Assembly: GCA_021804185.1 (NCBI GenBank)
Contig: JAJZKL010000021.1
Coordinates: forward strand, 1-8,666
DNA: 8,666 nucleotides
Source of the DNA: Thermoplasmata archaeon
Lineage (GTDB): Archaea; Thermoplasmatota; Thermoplasmata; Thermoplasmatales; Thermoplasmataceae
Direction: 5' to 3'
This document shows, one piece after another, positions 5,655 to 8,666 of this stretch; the stretch's first letter is position 1, and each line of letters opens with the position of its first letter. The translations under genes were made by a program, and so were the position numbers. Below the pieces are notes generated by a model, which searched no databases, was not told the DNA's origin, and saw only the letters and a list, made by a program, of their open reading frames with translations.

Positions 5655-6524
5655 TCATTTGCTATTAACTGTAGCTTTCTTTCTCTGTCTTTTCCTTCTG
5701 CGGTCGGGAGAGGAGCGTGACATGTATATCAGAGTGGCCATAACAGCAACCGCTCCACCCAATAGCTGAAGGTTCACGGATTCCAGTACAACGATGGCTG
5801 AAAAGGTTAGTACACCTATGAGTGCACCCATGAATATAGGGGCCGACATCAATGAGACAGTTTCCGCCCTATGCTTCTGATCAGCAACAATTATGAAATA
5901 AAGTATGAAGCCTATAATGGCGATTATCATGGCAACAAGGACGAAATTGTTAAGCGGTGACTGAAATGTGGAAAGTGGAGGGGGGAACTTAACTCCGTCT
6001 ATGTTTGTTGACCCTGTGAATATAAGGGCTAAAATGGAAATGAACTGATAAGAATATGCCTCTGACAGTGCAGCAAAATATGATAGGCCCTGAGTTACCA
6101 GGAATACTGTGAATACCTGATCAAGAAGGGGCAGAATGGATACAAATAGCGCGGAGACTGCCCTGTTAACATTTTTTGCAAGGATTCCCTCGATGACCGA
6201 AACGGATGAAACAGAGATGAAGAGCGTGATGAATGTCTGTGTGTCCAGTGGTATTCTGAAAACACTGACAAATGGTGTATCAGGCAATAATCGCAGGTCA
6301 AGGAAGAGTGTGACCAGCACCAGAATGGCAATTACAAGGAGGGCAAGCATGTATACATCCCCCCTATATTTCTGTGGGAGAAACCTTTTTATGACTGGAA
6401 GGGCAGTTATCACTGCAAATGGAACCACGTAAATTACATGAACAAGCTCTGGGAGTACATAAAACAAAAGAACAATGGAAGGCAGAAGAACCATAGTGTT
6501 AAGGATGTATTTTGTAACGTTCAT
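5655..6524 (-). CDS. Multi-pass membrane protein of the MoxR/DUF58 operon
   Basis: The 289-residue protein is strongly hydrophobic, with about eight or nine probable membrane segments (near residues 8-23, 27-45, 57-76, 96-116, 122-144, 150-171, 192-213, 226-247 and 251-268). It ends in a short, very basic tail (SPDRRRKRQRKK, 272-283), presumably cytoplasmic by the positive-inside rule. A proline-rich stretch (about 178-190) interrupts the helices. I recognise no family and no catalytic motif. The ATG lies two bases after the DUF58 stop, with GGGGAG of the DUF58 end serving as ribosome-binding site. It is therefore almost certainly cotranscribed and probably a membrane partner of the MoxR/DUF58 pair. 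In bacteria this position often holds membrane proteins with transglutaminase, BatA or BatD-type domains, none of which is seen here. Confidence 0.85.
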   Translation of the reverse strand: MNVTKYILNTMVLLPSIVLLFYVLPELVHVIYVVPFAVITALPVIKRFLPQKYRGDVYMLALLVIAILVLVTLFLDLRLLPDTPFVSVFRIPLDTQTFITLFISVSSVSVIEGILAKNVNRAVSALFVSILPLLDQVFTVFLVTQGLSYFAALSEAYSYQFISILALIFTGSTNIDGVKFPPPLSTFQSPLNNFVLVAMIIAIIGFILYFIIVADQKHRAETVSLMSAPIFMGALIGVLTFSAIVVLESVNLQLLGGAVAVMATLIYMSRSSPDRRRKRQRKKATVNSK

Positions 6525-6526
6525 GA

Positions 6527-7840
6527 TCAGCTCCCCAGGTTCAGTGTTCTTGCATACCTGTATTCTGCCAGTATTCTGGCTATCAATTCCCTGTCCCGTG
6601 CAACGATGGATTTAATTCCGACGCCATTGAAAAATGCCGTTACTGCCTTTAGATTTCTTCTCTGTTTGATTTCAAGGCTCATAAGAAGCTTCTTTCCCAC
6701 CTCACTTTCAGGCTGTGGCTCAAAATCATATCTGTCCGGAATAAAAAGATAAGTTGGATGGCCTGTGTTGAATTTAGACCTGTTGAGTGCTCGGAAATTT
6801 TCGGGATAGGAGAATGGCGATACAATGAATACAACAGCATTCTTTTTGAAGTTCTGCCTGATCTTCTGTAGGGCGTCGTAAATATAAAAATCGCCGGAAG
6901 GCCTCAACTCCGCCACCTTCTTTTCGAGACTCTTTATAGGATCTTCAGATTTTTTGGCTGGAATGAACTCATCTATTTCAGAGGAAATTATCTGGAAACC
7001 TATGCCATCACGATTCTTCAGAATAGAGTAAGATGCATTGATGACAGCGGAAACCATTCTGTCATACATTCTCATTCCGTTATATCCGGCATTTACTCCT
7101 GTGCTGTAATCCAGAACAAAGTATACGTCAATCTGCCTCTCCTCCTCCATCTGCTTTATGTAAAGATCATCGCCGTCTATTGCCCCATAACGGTTCCATG
7201 CAACGTATCTGAAGTCATCAGATTCAACATACTGCCTTATTCCATAGAAATCATAGCCCTGGCCGCTCTTCCTCGAGAAATGTATCCCAACAGTGAAGAG
7301 GAAATTACTGAGGCGTTCACTCCTCTGTGTGAAAACATCTGACATTGATGGACCCACCTTTATGGCGCTTGCCTTCTCTATGGCAACATTCTCAATGCAG
7401 AGTTTCATAGGATCTTCAGTGTAAAGGCGAAGCGGGCCTATTTCGAACTTTCCGATTGACAAACACTTGAAACTGTAACTCACAGTCTTTGTCTCTCCGG
7501 GTTTCAGTGCAATCTCCCCTTCAAATTCCCCTGAGGAGCTGAAGTTATCAGATAGTGTGTCGTAATAATGAAATTTCAAGAGATTCCTGTTTGGGTTGTA
7601 AAACTTCAGGGTCACCTGCTTTTCAAGATACTTCCGTGTAAAATCGTTTTCCATTACTCTATCCACCCGGATTCTTTCAAGTGCAGGACTTGTGAACTTA
7701 TTGAAAAGTATGATGTCAGAGCTGATTATGAAGAATAGTATGAACGAGAATACGATGAAATAATCATAGCCGAATATAATCGATTCAACTATCCCATAGG
7801 ACATTACCCCAAGGAGGGCAAGCCCTGACTTCTTTATCAT
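6527..7840 (-). CDS. DUF58 protein with von Willebrand A-like region, membrane anchored
   Basis: The 437-residue protein has two N-terminal hydrophobic helices (about 5-24 and 26-46). A beta-rich region follows (about 55-165; it contains LKPGETKTVSYSFKCLSIGKF), and then the DUF58 signature: GQGYDFYGIRQYVESDDFRY (194-212), VAWNRYGA (213-220) and the acidic IKQMEEERQIDVYFVLDYST (228-247). The segment from about 238 resembles a von Willebrand A fold. Its metal site reads DYSTG (244-248) where the canonical motif is DxSxS, so metal binding may be altered. DUF58 proteins typically pair with MoxR ATPases, apparently as membrane-linked substrate or assembly partners. The ATG overlaps the MoxR stop codon by four bases (ATGA at 7837-7840), with no strong ribosome-binding site of its own, which points to coupled translation. 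Confidence 0.92.
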   Translation of the reverse strand: MIKKSGLALLGVMSYGIVESIIFGYDYFIVFSFILFFIISSDIILFNKFTSPALERIRVDRVMENDFTRKYLEKQVTLKFYNPNRNLLKFHYYDTLSDNFSSSGEFEGEIALKPGETKTVSYSFKCLSIGKFEIGPLRLYTEDPMKLCIENVAIEKASAIKVGPSMSDVFTQRSERLSNFLFTVGIHFSRKSGQGYDFYGIRQYVESDDFRYVAWNRYGAIDGDDLYIKQMEEERQIDVYFVLDYSTGVNAGYNGMRMYDRMVSAVINASYSILKNRDGIGFQIISSEIDEFIPAKKSEDPIKSLEKKVAELRPSGDFYIYDALQKIRQNFKKNAVVFIVSPFSYPENFRALNRSKFNTGHPTYLFIPDRYDFEPQPESEVGKKLLMSLEIKQRRNLKAVTAFFNGVGIKSIVARDRELIARILAEYRYARTLNLGS

Positions 7841-8666
7841 CTTGGAGACACGACTGAATTAACTATCCTCTCAATTATCCTGTTTGATGTGCTGTACCCG
7901 TCGCCACCGCTTTCAAGAAGTGCCTCAGGCCTCAGAATTAGCCTGTGATTTAAAAGAGCCTGTGAAAGAAACCTTACATCCTCCGGAATTACATAATCAC
8001 GGGCGTTAAGCAAAGCGTTAACCTTGGCCGCCATGAGATATTTCGCAGATGTTCTTGGGCTTGCTCCGACGAGAACCAGATCATTGGTTCTTGTCTGCCT
8101 TATTATGTCCACGATATAAGTTATTATCTCCTCACTGGCGTAAACCTGTCTGGCTTCCTTTCGAAGGGCAATTATCTTGTTTGAGTCAATGAGGAACTCA
8201 TCTTGATCCTGATCTAAGCTTATTGACCGGAGTATTCCCATCTCCTCTTCTCTAGATGGGTAAGTCAGGATATAACGGAAAAGAAATCTGTCCATAAGGG
8301 CCTCTGCCAGGGGAAAAGTTCCCTCCTGCTCTATCGGGTTCTGAGTGGCTATGACCAGGAAGGGCTCCGGGAGAGGATAATCCTCACCTCCCACAGACAC
8401 CTTCATTTCTTCCATCCCCTCCAGCAATGCCGACTGTACCTTTGCGGGAGTTCTGTTTATTTCATCCGCAAGGAGCACGTTGGCAAAGATGGGGCCCCTC
8501 CTGAATTCCAGCTTCCTCTGTTCCAGATTGAATACAATACTTCCAGTGATGTCACTTGGCAGCATATCGGGTGTAAACTGAATTCTTTTGAAATCCATGT
8601 TCAGATTTCTCGAAAACTCGCTGGCAAGCATTGTCTTTGCAAGGCCTGGAACTCCTTCCAACAACA
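7837..8666 (-). CDS. MoxR-family AAA+ ATPase (5' partial)
   Basis: The frame is open to the right edge: the TTG at 8664 is an internal leucine of the Walker A region, and another leucine codon adjoins it, so some N-terminal residues (a few tens in typical MoxR) lie outside. Counting from 8664: Walker A EGVPGLAKT (3-11), the MoxR stretch RIQFTPDMLPSDITG (27-41), Walker B VLLADEINR (63-71), then sensor 1 and neighbouring blocks VIATQNPIEQEGTFPLAEA (104-122), arginine-finger region DRFLFR (125-130) and sensor 2 GASPRTS (200-206). All catalytic elements are intact. MoxR ATPases form hexameric rings thought to act as chaperones for metal-cofactor insertion or assembly of surface and secreted complexes. 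The gene is first of those visible in the minus-strand operon with DUF58; its promoter lies outside. Confidence 0.95.
   Translation of the reverse strand, partial: LLEGVPGLAKTMLASEFSRNLNMDFKRIQFTPDMLPSDITGSIVFNLEQRKLEFRRGPIFANVLLADEINRTPAKVQSALLEGMEEMKVSVGGEDYPLPEPFLVIATQNPIEQEGTFPLAEALMDRFLFRYILTYPSREEEMGILRSISLDQDQDEFLIDSNKIIALRKEARQVYASEEIITYIVDIIRQTRTNDLVLVGASPRTSAKYLMAAKVNALLNARDYVIPEDVRFLSQALLNHRLILRPEALLESGGDGYSTSNRIIERIVNSVVSPR

Noticed and set aside
8662..8664. TTG at 8664 as the start of the MoxR gene
   Set aside because: It would begin the protein within the Walker A strand, removing essential N-terminal sequence; the frame is open to the edge, so this is a truncated gene.

Overview
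The window is archaeal. It encodes ribosomal protein L10e (the archaeal/eukaryotic form of uL16), an eIF5A with the hypusine-lysine loop, an archaeal-type agmatinase, TATA-box promoters upstream of several genes, and T-rich stretches at gene ends in place of hairpin terminators. Moderate GC, many AGG/AGA arginine codons, compact spacing and the general look of the proteins suggest the Thermoplasmata (Thermoplasmatales-like). That placement is an inference; archaeal origin is secure.

Layout. Positions 1-990 (+) hold the 3' part of an uncharacterised multi-pass membrane protein with a C-terminal zinc ribbon; its frame is open to the window's left edge. It runs tail to tail, with a 21-base overlap, into an MFS-type transporter (970-2070, -). 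Upstream of the transporter is a 53-residue AbrB/SpoVT-type DNA-binding protein (2152-2313, -), easily missed because of its size. The 183 bases between it and rpl10e (2497-3027, +) form a divergent control region with two TATA-like boxes and several short symmetric elements. rpl10e converges, with only 6 bases between stop codons, on agmatinase (3034-3939, -). Agmatinase overlaps the end of the eIF5A gene (3897-4286, -), which has its own promoter.

From 4374 to the right edge, four minus-strand genes are packed as an apparent operon in the order MoxR AAA+ ATPase (cut by the window edge), DUF58 protein, multi-pass membrane protein, amidohydrolase of the MTA/SAH/chlorohydrolase deaminase type. 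Junctions are a 4-base overlap, a 2-base gap and a 15-base gap.

How the genes fit together. Agmatinase makes putrescine, a precursor of the spermidine used to modify eIF5A to its deoxyhypusine/hypusine form. Spermidine synthesis releases methylthioadenosine, a plausible substrate class for the neighbouring amidohydrolase. The stretch 3034-5639 can therefore be read as a polyamine/hypusine neighbourhood, though the deaminase's substrate is not proven by sequence. MoxR, DUF58 and the membrane protein form the familiar MoxR/DUF58 module, thought to act as a chaperone-like system at the membrane.

No mobile element, CRISPR array, tRNA or rRNA was seen. The most novel-looking items are the AbrB-like gene with its palindromic upstream region, the eIF5A-agmatinase overlap with a TTG start, and the deaminase attached to a MoxR/DUF58 operon.
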